Shown here: positions 17,276 through 24,973 of the stretch, in pieces
Layout of the letters: each line of letters opens with the position of its first letter
How positions within the stretch are numbered: the first letter of the stretch is position 1
From: Acidobacteriota bacterium
GTDB taxonomy: Bacteria > Acidobacteriota > Terriglobia > Terriglobales > Acidobacteriaceae
Length of the DNA: 38,873 nucleotides
Direction of reading: 5' to 3'
NCBI GenBank assembly: GCA_019236695.1
Contig: JAFAIN010000121.1
Coordinates: 1-38,873 of the forward strand
Notes under the pieces: generated by a model
What the model was told of the DNA's origin: nothing
The model's input: the letters and a program-made list of their open reading frames with translations, nothing else
Database searches by the model: none
Translations under genes and position numbers: made by a program

Positions 17276-18528
17276 GCGTGCGCTCCCGCCAGCACCGGTT
17301 CCGGCGCCGCCTGCCATTTTGGCAGCGGCCGTTTCAACGCCGTTTCGCAAACCTCCAGGACTTCCCGCGCCATCGTCTCGAAGTCCCTGCGGAACTGCCG
17401 CGCCAGCAATTGTTCATCCCACCGGCGGTCGAGCGCCTGCCGCAGCGCCGCGGCCAGCGCCGCCACATCGCGCGCCGCAACCATGTAGCCGCAGCTCTCG
17501 TTCATAACCTCCGGAATGCCGCCCACGTTGGTGGCCACCACCGGCCGGCCGCAGCACAAGGCTTCGAGAATCGCGTTCGGGCAGCCTTCGTCGTAGCTCG
17601 GAAGCGAGAACACGTCGCAGGCTGCCAGCCACTGCGCAATGCTCGCCGGCTCCAGGCGGCCGATGATCTCGATTTGTTCGCCTCCCGGCTGCGCAACCAT
17701 GCGGCGGAGCACTCCTTCATCGGGCCCGTTCCCCGCAAAGATCAGCTTGATGTTCCGGTCGGACTTTGCCAACTCGCGCGCTGCCTGCGCCAGCTCCCGT
17801 ACGCCTTTCTTGATGTCGAAGCGGCCTACATAAAGAATCAAGTGTGCGCTGGGGTTAATCCCCAGTTCGCGGCGCGCCTCGGTACGGCTGCGCACCGTAA
17901 AAATTGCCGCGTCGCACCCGTTGTGGATGGCCCGCGTGCGCCCTGCATCTGCGCCCAGCCCAATGGCATGCTGGCGCAGCGATTCGCTCTTCGTGATTAC
18001 GTAATCCGCGTTGCGCACCGTCCAGCCGCTCAAGTAGCGGCTGATTGCATCGGGAATATTGTGGAGGTCGCTGCCGATGGAGCCCACCACCGCGGGGACC
18101 CGCAGCCGGCGGGCCAGCGTGACCGCCGCGAATCCTACCGGATAAATCCAGTAGTTCAAGATGACGTCGGGCTGCAGAGCTCGTACCAGCGGCTCTGCGT
18201 AGTTCGCGCAGGTCAGGCCGTTGAATGCCCGTGTAATCACCGGGAAAGCCGGATACTCAAGGTAGTATGCCTGCACCCCTCCCGGGGAGAAGTCCGGGTC
18301 GGGAGAACGGTGCCACTTCGGCTGCATCCAGCGCGGATACCGCGAGAATGGGCAAACCACCTGCACGTCAACCATTCGGTTCAGCGCCCGCAGCATCTCG
18401 AGGTTTGATTTGCCGCGGTACGGTTGGGCGGGCGTGGGAAAGCTGTGCGTTACCACCACGATGCGGCCAACGCCCTTGATGCGGGGCATTACGGGCAAGC
18501 CGCTCGGCAAATTGTTCTTGACCCGCAT
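17272..18528 (-). CDS. Glycosyltransferase family 4 protein
   Basis: This is a GT-B glycosyltransferase of about 418 residues. 'IVVVTHSFPTPAQPYRGKSN' opens the acceptor domain, 'LILYVGRFDIKKGVREL' opens the donor domain, and 'SYDEGCPNAILEALCCGRPVV' holds an intact E-x7-E pair for the donor nucleotide sugar. It is probably a first or early step in building the repeat unit. Three starts are possible (18576, 18528, 18489). The ATG at 18528 is chosen because an AGGCG sits about seven bases upstream; the homologous core begins only at about 18489, so the first 13 residues are uncertain. It is the promoter-proximal gene of the minus-strand operon and faces the flippase gene across a 323-bp control region. 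Confidence 0.9.
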   Translation of the reverse strand: MRVKNNLPSGLPVMPRIKGVGRIVVVTHSFPTPAQPYRGKSNLEMLRALNRMVDVQVVCPFSRYPRWMQPKWHRSPDPDFSPGGVQAYYLEYPAFPVITRAFNGLTCANYAEPLVRALQPDVILNYWIYPVGFAAVTLARRLRVPAVVGSIGSDLHNIPDAISRYLSGWTVRNADYVITKSESLRQHAIGLGADAGRTRAIHNGCDAAIFTVRSRTEARRELGINPSAHLILYVGRFDIKKGVRELAQAARELAKSDRNIKLIFAGNGPDEGVLRRMVAQPGGEQIEIIGRLEPASIAQWLAACDVFSLPSYDEGCPNAILEALCCGRPVVATNVGGIPEVMNESCGYMVAARDVAALAAALRQALDRRWDEQLLARQFRRDFETMAREVLEVCETALKRPLPKWQAAPEPVLAGAHA

Positions 18529-18851
18529 CGCATTCGCCTGATGGTCGCGCGTGCAGCCCGTGGCCTGCACGAACACACTTCCGGGGAGTTCAGCGCGCCA
18601 ATCTACAACCTACGCGAAAGGTTACTTTCCTGAAAGGTTACTTAGGTTTGCGGCGAAATGAGCAAAACCATTGCGAAAGTAACTTTGGTAACTGGACCAC
18701 GCGCCGCGGCAGGCATCCAGCTAGTTAGCCGGCCGGCCATCGGTCTTCCTTTTTGCCGTTGTCTCGACGTAACTTTGGTTTACGCCGCTTCTTGTCGCCC
18801 CGGGGAAACCGCATCCTTTACCTGCTATTCTCGCCGCAGGATTATTTTCTC
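18529..18851. promoter_or_regulatory. Divergent control region of the polysaccharide locus
   Basis: This is the only gap over 300 bp in the window. It separates the leftward and rightward polysaccharide operons, so it should carry both promoters. No convincing -35/-10 pair was picked out by eye. Four copies of an AAGTAAC-like core are present: reversed at about 18621-18627 and 18637-18643, and forward at 18678-18684 and (as CGTAAC) at 18769-18773. The 11-mer 'gtaactttggt' occurs at 18679-18689 and again at 18769-18779. No ORF is supported; the ORF-track start at 18753 (TTG) has no ribosome site. Confidence 0.6.
18616..18688. repeat. Direct and inverted repeats in the divergent control region
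   Basis: Two 16-base direct copies, 'gaaaggttactttcct' (18616-18631) and 'gaaaggttacttaggt' (18632-18647), are followed by a nearly complementary copy 'gaaagtaactttgg' (18675-18688). The first copy and the last can pair over 11-12 bases with one bulge, making a hairpin with a loop of about 45 bases. The 16-base spacing is twice the 8-bp period of the other spacer repeats, so this could be either an operator set or another array of that family. Confidence 0.6.
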
Positions 18852-20423
18852 TTGAGCGCTGCAGCCACGAGTGAGAGTCCGGCCAGCCGGTCCAAAGTCG
18901 CCCAGAATTTTGCCTGGACGGCTCTGGAAATGATCCTGCTCACGCTGGGTACCCTGGCGGTCGGCATTGCCGTGGCGCGAACCATCGGGCCGCGGCGCCT
19001 TGCCTATTTCAACTATGTTTACTGGCTTACCACTGCGGGCAGCCTGCTGGGTTGCATGGGTATCCCGGGTACTACGTTCAAATATATGGGCGAGTTGTTG
19101 GGCAGCGGCGAGAACGGCGCCGCCAGGGCAGTGTACCGGCATACCTTGCGCCTGCAGGCCATGATCGCAATCGTAATCGCCTCGTGTGGCCTGGTGGCGG
19201 TGCTGCTGTGGGGCGACCCGCAGTATCGCCTCGTTTCTCTGCTCATGGTGGTCAGCGTGGTTCCGCAGATGCTGGGCTTTATCCCCTCGCAGGCCAACCG
19301 CGCCGCCGAGGATTTTCGCGCCAATACGCTTGCCTCGCTCGGCGCCGAATTCCTCAACATGGCCGGAATTGTAGCCAGCCTGCTTCTGCACTGGAACCTG
19401 GTGGGCATAGCCGCCACCATCCTGCTCTGCCGCACTGGCGAGTTCATCGGCAAAGCGGCTGCCGTGAGCCGCAGGCAAAAAGGCTTTCCCAACATTCCGT
19501 TGCCGGAGCACCTGCGGCGGCGCATGTGGAACTTTACCGGCCTGGGTACCGGCCTGCTGCTGCTGCAGGTCATCGTGTGGGACCGCTCCGACATCATCTT
19601 TCTCAAATGGCTGGCGACAGACATTCGCCAGGTGGCCTTCTTCTCAATTTCCTTCACCCTCGCGGACCGGCTGCTTCAGATTCCGCAGGCCTTCGGCAGC
19701 GCGGTGGGCGCTACTCAAATGGCCGAGTATGGCCGCGACCGCCAGAAGTTGTTTCGCATTACCGGCGTGGCCGGCATTTACGTACTTATGGCGGCTATGC
19801 CCATGCTGGTCGGGGCGGCGTGCCTGAGCGCCCCATTGGTCAGCACGATCTACGGCAGCCAGTATCTCCCCGCTATCTCGGTTTTTACGCTGGTCGCGAT
19901 CCTCGCCATTCCGAAAGCGGTGCTGGCGCCCGCGCAGAGCCTTCTGTACTCCACAGAGGAACTCGGATTTCTGCTGAAGTGGGGCTGCCTGTCGGGTGTC
20001 GTCAACATCGCGCTCGATGTGCTGCTCATCCCGCACATGGGCGCTCGCGGCGCGGCGCTGGGCAATGGCCTGGCACAGGCGGTGGCGGCAGTCGGCATAT
20101 GGTCGCGTGCCTTCTGGCGTCATCCCGTCAGGATTGACGTTAAGGCGGCGCTGAAAGTGCTTGCCGCCACGCTGTTGATGGTGGCGGTCGTGGTTCCCAT
20201 TGCCCGCAGCGGCTGGCCCGGTCCCCTGAAGCTGGTCCTGGGAATTGCGGCAGGCGCGGTTGTCTACCTCTCCGCCATTCGCATTCAGCGCGTCTTCTCG
20301 CGCGAAGACCGCCAGCGCCTGGTTTACGTGACCATGAAAATCCCGAAGTTCGTCGGCAGGACCGCCATCCTGCTGGTCAACTTCATTGCACCCGTCCCAA
20401 GCACGGTGGAAGCGAGCTCCTGA
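18852..20423 (+). CDS. Polysaccharide flippase (Wzx/MATE-type, MOP superfamily)
   Basis: This is a 523-residue membrane protein with about 12-14 hydrophobic segments, the organisation of Wzx/RfbX-type flippases that move lipid-linked repeat units across the inner membrane. The N-terminus 'SKVAQNFAWTALEMILLTLGTLAVGIAVARTIGP' is the typical first helix with the conserved 'GP' turn; 'STIYGSQYLPA' and 'HMGARGAALGNGLAQ' match late helices. I start at TTG 18852, which has CAGGA about eleven bases upstream and gives the normal N-terminus; the ORF track's 18753 TTG adds 33 residues unlike the family. It is the first gene of the rightward operon and its TGA directly abuts the next ATG. Confidence 0.9.
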   Translation: MSAAATSESPASRSKVAQNFAWTALEMILLTLGTLAVGIAVARTIGPRRLAYFNYVYWLTTAGSLLGCMGIPGTTFKYMGELLGSGENGAARAVYRHTLRLQAMIAIVIASCGLVAVLLWGDPQYRLVSLLMVVSVVPQMLGFIPSQANRAAEDFRANTLASLGAEFLNMAGIVASLLLHWNLVGIAATILLCRTGEFIGKAAAVSRRQKGFPNIPLPEHLRRRMWNFTGLGTGLLLLQVIVWDRSDIIFLKWLATDIRQVAFFSISFTLADRLLQIPQAFGSAVGATQMAEYGRDRQKLFRITGVAGIYVLMAAMPMLVGAACLSAPLVSTIYGSQYLPAISVFTLVAILAIPKAVLAPAQSLLYSTEELGFLLKWGCLSGVVNIALDVLLIPHMGARGAALGNGLAQAVAAVGIWSRAFWRHPVRIDVKAALKVLAATLLMVAVVVPIARSGWPGPLKLVLGIAAGAVVYLSAIRIQRVFSREDRQRLVYVTMKIPKFVGRTAILLVNFIAPVPSTVEASS

Positions 20424-22031
20424 ATGGCATTCTTTCTCACTCTGCTCTACGTCGCGCTGAATTTCTTCCGCCCGGAAGAATTGCTCCCTGACGTTGTTCA
20501 GTATCACCCCATGCTGGTTCTGGGCGTTCTGTGCCTGCTGGTGAGCGTTCCCACGCTGCTGGCTTCTGACACCGCGAAGAAGTCGCCGCAAGGCATCCTG
20601 ATGCTGGTGTTTCTGGCCGTGGTTGCGCTTTCCGAAATATTCAGCGGATGGTGGGGCGGCCTCAACGAGGTGTACACCCACGTTGCGCCCAGCGTGATCT
20701 GCGTGTTCCTGATTCTGGCCAATGTGGATACCTTGTTCCGCATCCGCGCCACCATGATCACTCTTCTGGTGTGCTCCGCCGTGCTGGTCGGGCAGGGAAT
20801 CGCCGGCTACTACACCGGCTACGGTTGCGACAGCGTCACCCGCTGGGCTGAGGACCCTGACAACGCACATTGCAAGTACGCGATGCAGCAGTACTCCTTC
20901 ACCACCGACGAGTCCGGAGAGCACCGGGGAGGGTTCATCTGGCGAATCCGAAGCGTGGGCGTGCTGGAAGATCCCAATGATTTTGCCCAGTTCATGCTCG
21001 TTCTCCTGCCTCTGGTGTGGATTGCCTACCGTAAACGTCACGCTTTCCGCAACCTGTTCGTGGTTTTCATCCCCACCGCGTACTTCCTGTACGGCATGTA
21101 CCTCACGCGATCGCGCGGAGGCCTCATCGGGCTTGGCTTCCTGCTGTTGTTTGCCTTCCGCAAGCGCCTGAACACGGTGAACGCCACGCTGCTCTCTGCC
21201 TTCGCCGTCATCGGGCTCGTTGCCCTCAATTTTGCAGGTGGCCGCTCCATGTCCGCGGCTGCCGGCGCCGACCGTGTCGCCGCCTGGCGCGATGCTTTCA
21301 TGACTTTCCGCAGCCATCCCATCCTGGGTGTGGGCTTCAACCGCTACAACGAGTACGCGCCGCTCACCGCGCACAACTCCTTCCTGCTGTGTGCGGCTGA
21401 ACTGGGCCTGGCCGGCCTGCTGGTGTGGATTGCGTTGTGGTATGTGTCGCTGGCCGACGTGAACCGGTTCCTGAAGTGGGCGCCATCCATCGCCACCTCG
21501 GCGCGCAAAAAACTCGCCTCGCCCGCCTACGCCTCTCCGTTTCTAACGCGGCAACCGGCCATGGCCCTGGCCGGAGGCGGCATCGCTACGGATGACGAAC
21601 TCGATGCCCCTGATCGCTTTCCCGGGGAGCGTATGGAACACGATGAAATTGCCGCCGCCACCGAAGATTGGAACGATGACGGCAGCGTCCACAGCCCAAA
21701 CCAGGGCCAAACCGATCGCGAAGGCACTATTGACGGCAACAGCGAAGCTGCGGCCGTTTCAGAGCAGCAGTCCGGCATTATCGCCACCTGCCAGCGCTAC
21801 GCCGGCGCGCTCCAGATGTCGCTGATCGCATTCCTGGTTACCGGCTGGTTCCTGTCGCGCACCTACGTCGTGCTTCTGTACATCCTGCTTGCGCTTGTTG
21901 TGGTGGTCGGCGCGCTCGCCGACCGCGAATCGGGCGGCCACTTGCCGGAACGCAAGCCGTGGGCCCGCAATGTGGTGCTGACCACGATAGCTACTCTCGT
22001 CGTTATTTGGGTCTGGCTGAAAATGTTCTGA
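20424..22031 (+). CDS. O-antigen ligase/polymerase family membrane protein (Wzy/WaaL-like)
   Basis: This is a 535-residue multi-pass protein that should join or polymerise the flipped glycan at the outer face of the inner membrane. The conserved core is 'LEDPNDFAQFMLVLLPL' (181-197), 'LTRSRGGLIGLGFLL' (227-241) and 'NEYAPLTAHNSFLLCAAELG' (309-328), where His317 is the residue typically needed. Between the helix ending near 345 and the last two helices (from about 463) lies an unusual loop of about 115 residues rich in Asp, Glu, Ala, Ser and Gln, with no recognised domain. It starts directly after the flippase stop. Wzy and WaaL types cannot be separated by sequence alone. Confidence 0.88.
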   Translation: MAFFLTLLYVALNFFRPEELLPDVVQYHPMLVLGVLCLLVSVPTLLASDTAKKSPQGILMLVFLAVVALSEIFSGWWGGLNEVYTHVAPSVICVFLILANVDTLFRIRATMITLLVCSAVLVGQGIAGYYTGYGCDSVTRWAEDPDNAHCKYAMQQYSFTTDESGEHRGGFIWRIRSVGVLEDPNDFAQFMLVLLPLVWIAYRKRHAFRNLFVVFIPTAYFLYGMYLTRSRGGLIGLGFLLLFAFRKRLNTVNATLLSAFAVIGLVALNFAGGRSMSAAAGADRVAAWRDAFMTFRSHPILGVGFNRYNEYAPLTAHNSFLLCAAELGLAGLLVWIALWYVSLADVNRFLKWAPSIATSARKKLASPAYASPFLTRQPAMALAGGGIATDDELDAPDRFPGERMEHDEIAAATEDWNDDGSVHSPNQGQTDREGTIDGNSEAAAVSEQQSGIIATCQRYAGALQMSLIAFLVTGWFLSRTYVVLLYILLALVVVVGALADRESGGHLPERKPWARNVVLTTIATLVVIWVWLKMF

Positions 22032-22050
22032 GCCCGGGGCCTGCGGTTCT

Positions 22051-23145
22051 ATGAAGATTGCGCACGTCATATATACGATGGAACGCGGAGGAGCCGAGCG
22101 CCTGGTCGCTCTGATGTGCCGCATGCAGCGCGAGCGGGGCGATGCCCCCGCCATTCATTGCCTGCATGCTGTGGGCGCCTTCGGCGAAGAACTGGCGGCC
22201 GAGGGTTTTCCCGTCGTTTTGCATGGGCCTGCCGGGCTGCCGCATTACTTCATCAGCCTCTACCGCGAGTTTCGCCGTTACCGGCCTGACGTGGTGCACT
22301 GCCACAATGCCACCCCGACCATTGCCGGCGCTCCGGCTGCGCGGATTGCTGGCGTGCCCTGCGTTGTGGCCACTCGCCACCAGTTGGTTGCGCCGCCCCA
22401 TAACTGGCGCCGGGAGCTTAAGTTCGCCCTCGCTTCTCGCTTCTGCCATTGGAATGTGGCCGTCTGTGAAGCGACGCGCCGCAACCTGCTCAACAGCGGG
22501 CTCGCTCCCGAGCGTTCAACCGTCACGATTTACAACGGCGCAGAAGGTCCGCGCCGCCTGGAAGAACAGCGCGCGGGAAGTTATTCCGCTGCGGGCGGGT
22601 TCACCTTCGTTCATGTGGGCAGGCTCGTGCCTGAAAAAGATCAGCGAACCCTGCTGAAAGCTTTTGCCATGGCGCAGAAAATTCGCCCTGAGCTGCGGTT
22701 GCAGATTGTCGGCGGAGGTGTGCTGCAGCAGGAGCTGCTCTCATTGGCCCGCGAGTTGGGACTCAATGGCAATTTTGAGTTCTGCGGCGAGCAGCGAGAT
22801 GTCGCCCCCTTTCTGCTGAATGCCGATGCCTTTGTCATGTCATCCGTATCCGAGGGCCTGCCGGTTTCCCTCATCGAGGCCATGTCGGCCGGGCTGCCTT
22901 TGATCGTGACCGATGCGGGCGGCATGGGCGAAGTAGTGAAGCTGGCGCGTGCCGGCATCATCGTCCCTCCCGGATCCCAGGAGGCTCTGGCCGCCGCCAT
23001 GGTTGAAGCCGCAGCCAACCCGCGGAAAACCGAGCAACTGGCCGCTTCGTCGCGCGCTGCTTATCTCGCCTACTTCCGGCCTGAAGCCATGCTCGACGGG
23101 TACAACCGGCTTTATGCGTCTGCCTTGCGGGAGGCCCACGCTTGA
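22051..23145 (+). CDS. Glycosyltransferase family 4 protein
   Basis: This is a 364-residue cytoplasmic GT-B enzyme. 'IAHVIYTMERGGAERLVALM' (3-22) is the acceptor-side glycine loop, 'FTFVHVGRLVPEKDQRTLLKA' opens the donor domain, and 'SSVSEGLPVSLIEAMSAGLPLIV' contains an intact E-x7-E pair. The close match of all motifs to the GT4 family makes activity likely; donor and linkage are unknown. It lies 19 bases after the ligase and overlaps the GNAT gene by four bases (TTGA), so it is an internal gene of the rightward operon. Confidence 0.93.
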   Translation: MKIAHVIYTMERGGAERLVALMCRMQRERGDAPAIHCLHAVGAFGEELAAEGFPVVLHGPAGLPHYFISLYREFRRYRPDVVHCHNATPTIAGAPAARIAGVPCVVATRHQLVAPPHNWRRELKFALASRFCHWNVAVCEATRRNLLNSGLAPERSTVTIYNGAEGPRRLEEQRAGSYSAAGGFTFVHVGRLVPEKDQRTLLKAFAMAQKIRPELRLQIVGGGVLQQELLSLARELGLNGNFEFCGEQRDVAPFLLNADAFVMSSVSEGLPVSLIEAMSAGLPLIVTDAGGMGEVVKLARAGIIVPPGSQEALAAAMVEAAANPRKTEQLAASSRAAYLAYFRPEAMLDGYNRLYASALREAHA

Positions 23146-24383
23146 TTGCCGCCCCTGAGCTGCTGGAGCCTCAAGCCCAGCCGGCCGAAATTACCTGCAC
23201 CATCGTTCGCGATGAAGCCGGGCTGGATACGGTCGCCGCGGAATGGGGCGATCTGCTCCGCCGTGCCGCAGCCGCCCGCCCACAGGTGTATCACACGCCC
23301 GCATTTCTGCGTTACGTGTTGCGCAACCGCCCCGAAGCCCAGCCCTACGTGGTGTTGATGTGGCACGGGGGCGAGTTGCTGGGCCTGGCGCCGTTCCTGT
23401 TCGAGGCTACGCGGTTTCGCGTGCGCTTCAGCGTGCGCACTCTGGCCCGCCCCAGCGGCCGCAGGCTCCGCATGGTGGCTGCCGGCCCCTTATTCGCGCC
23501 CGGCGCGCCCGCCGGGCAAATGGCGGCGATCCTGCTCCAACTGCTCTTCCGGCAGCAAACGGATTTCGATTTTGCCTACCTGGAATGGCTTTTCCTCGAC
23601 GATCCGCTGCTGTTTGAGCTCGAGCAGAACAACCGTATCAACCTGTTCGTGCCCCCCGCTCAGCGCCAGCTCTGCCGCCAGGTTATCCTCGAGGGCGATT
23701 ACGAGCAGTACACCGCCAGGTGGCCGAAGAAGATTCGCCAGAACTATCGCCGCCATCGCAAGAAGCTGGAGGAGCACTGCGAAGGCGATGTCCAGATCCG
23801 TACTTATACTTCACCTGCGGATCTGGTGGAGTTCGCGGAGCATCTCGACACCATCTTCAATCGCACATGGCAGGCCCACACCTACGGCCGGCGCAAGCGC
23901 AATACGCAGGGAGAAATCGATTCCCTCGCCGCCATCGCCGAGCAGGGCTGGCTGCGCTCTTATGTGCTCATGTGTAAAGGTGCGCCAGTAGCCTTTCAGC
24001 ACGGCTTCGAGTTCATGGGAGTCTACCAGGGAGAAGAAACCGGCTACGATCGCGATTGGGCGCGCTTCGGCGCCGGCTCGGTGCTGCTCGATTCCGTCGT
24101 AAGAGATCTGTTCAGCACGGGGCGCGTTCACGTGCTCGATTGGGGATTTGGCGACAGCGAGTACAAGCGCGAGTTCGGCAATGCTGAGCGCCCCGCCTGC
24201 CAGGCTTACTTCGCCCTCAACCCCAAGTGGAAGTCCATTCTCAGAGGCCAGGCCGCCGCTGATCGGGTTTACCGGTTCGGCCACAGGATCGTTTCGAAGG
24301 CCGGCATCGCCAAGGCTATCCGCGCCCGGCTCAAGAACAAGAAAGCAGTGCCTGCAACTCAGCCCGCCGCCAACGGAGAGTAA
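23142..24383 (+). CDS. GNAT-fold transferase of the FemAB/CelD type (polysaccharide-locus acyltransferase)
   Basis: This is a 413-residue protein with a double-GNAT layout. The second half carries 'WPKKIRQNYRRHRKKLEEH' (about 191-209) and 'AFQHGFEFMGVYQGEETGYD', then 'HVLDWGFGDSEYKREFGN', the pattern of the BcsL/CelD and FemAB-related acyltransferases common in exopolysaccharide and exosortase loci. It probably adds an acyl or aminoacyl group to a sugar amine. No signal peptide or membrane helix is seen, so it acts in the cytoplasm. Translation probably starts at TTG 23142, overlapping the previous stop by four bases. The real donor is not shown by sequence. Confidence 0.85.
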   Translation: MIAAPELLEPQAQPAEITCTIVRDEAGLDTVAAEWGDLLRRAAAARPQVYHTPAFLRYVLRNRPEAQPYVVLMWHGGELLGLAPFLFEATRFRVRFSVRTLARPSGRRLRMVAAGPLFAPGAPAGQMAAILLQLLFRQQTDFDFAYLEWLFLDDPLLFELEQNNRINLFVPPAQRQLCRQVILEGDYEQYTARWPKKIRQNYRRHRKKLEEHCEGDVQIRTYTSPADLVEFAEHLDTIFNRTWQAHTYGRRKRNTQGEIDSLAAIAEQGWLRSYVLMCKGAPVAFQHGFEFMGVYQGEETGYDRDWARFGAGSVLLDSVVRDLFSTGRVHVLDWGFGDSEYKREFGNAERPACQAYFALNPKWKSILRGQAAADRVYRFGHRIVSKAGIAKAIRARLKNKKAVPATQPAANGE

Positions 24384-24453
24384 AAGCCACAGTCAACGGG
24401 CTCGCGGGCGGTTTCCACCGGGTGAATCCCCACGCCTATGGGATACTGGCGCC

Positions 24454-24960
24454 GTGGGCGTCATCTTTCTCTCCGGTCCCGTGGGAGCGGGCAAGACGGC
24501 CGTAGCCCAGGCCCTGCTGCCGCTGCTTTCCGGCCCTGTTTCCTGCATCGAGGGCGATACATTCTGGACATTCATCAGGGATGGAGGAGGCCGCCGGCTG
24601 CAGGAGAACTTTCCGGTGCTGGTACGGTCGATGACTGCGGCGGCAGTCCCGTTCGCGCGCTCGGGCTTTCAAGTCATCATCGATTTTTCAGTGCCGCCCG
24701 CGTACCTTCCCACCGCCCGCAAGATCCTGAAGGAGGTGCCGCTCGATTTTGTCCTGTTGCGGCCGAGCCTTGAGGTTTGTGTGCAGCGAGCCGCTTCGCG
24801 TGCCCAGGGCGCCATCACTGATTACGCGATGTTGAAGGATTTTTACGCCCGCTTTGAAGAAGGCAGTATCCAATCGCTGTGCGATGACCACGCCGCCCCG
24901 GCCCTACTTGCCCGGCAGATTGCCGATGGCCTGGCTCAGGGGCGGTTCCGCGTTCCCTGA
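24454..24960 (+). CDS. Small P-loop kinase (chloramphenicol phosphotransferase-like/AAA_33)
   Basis: This is a 168-residue kinase-like protein. 'FLSGPVGAGKTAVAQALLPLL' at the start is a Walker A (GPVGAGKT), 'IIDFSVPPAYLPTARKIL' is a nucleoside/substrate-side segment, and 'LLRPSLEVCVQRAASRAQG' resembles the LID of small-molecule kinases. A phosphate would be passed to a hydroxyl of a small substrate; in this setting a sugar or its derivative is plausible, but antibiotic modification is the classical family example. The start is GTG at 24454, chosen because translation from it begins with the strand before Walker A and no ATG is in frame. It follows the GNAT gene by 70 bp and ends 13 bp from a convergent stop. 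Confidence 0.75.
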   Translation: MGVIFLSGPVGAGKTAVAQALLPLLSGPVSCIEGDTFWTFIRDGGGRRLQENFPVLVRSMTAAAVPFARSGFQVIIDFSVPPAYLPTARKILKEVPLDFVLLRPSLEVCVQRAASRAQGAITDYAMLKDFYARFEEGSIQSLCDDHAAPALLARQIADGLAQGRFRVP

Positions 24961-24973
24961 GCGTTGTGGCCCT

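Noticed and set aside
18753-18851. 33-residue upstream extension of the flippase
   Set aside because: TTG start without ribosome site, not like the family; the TTG at 18852 is better placed.
19644-21374. 576-codon antisense ORF over the flippase and ligase genes
   Set aside because: No domain, and composition (Gln, His, Glu-rich) is the usual mirror of a GC-rich coding frame.
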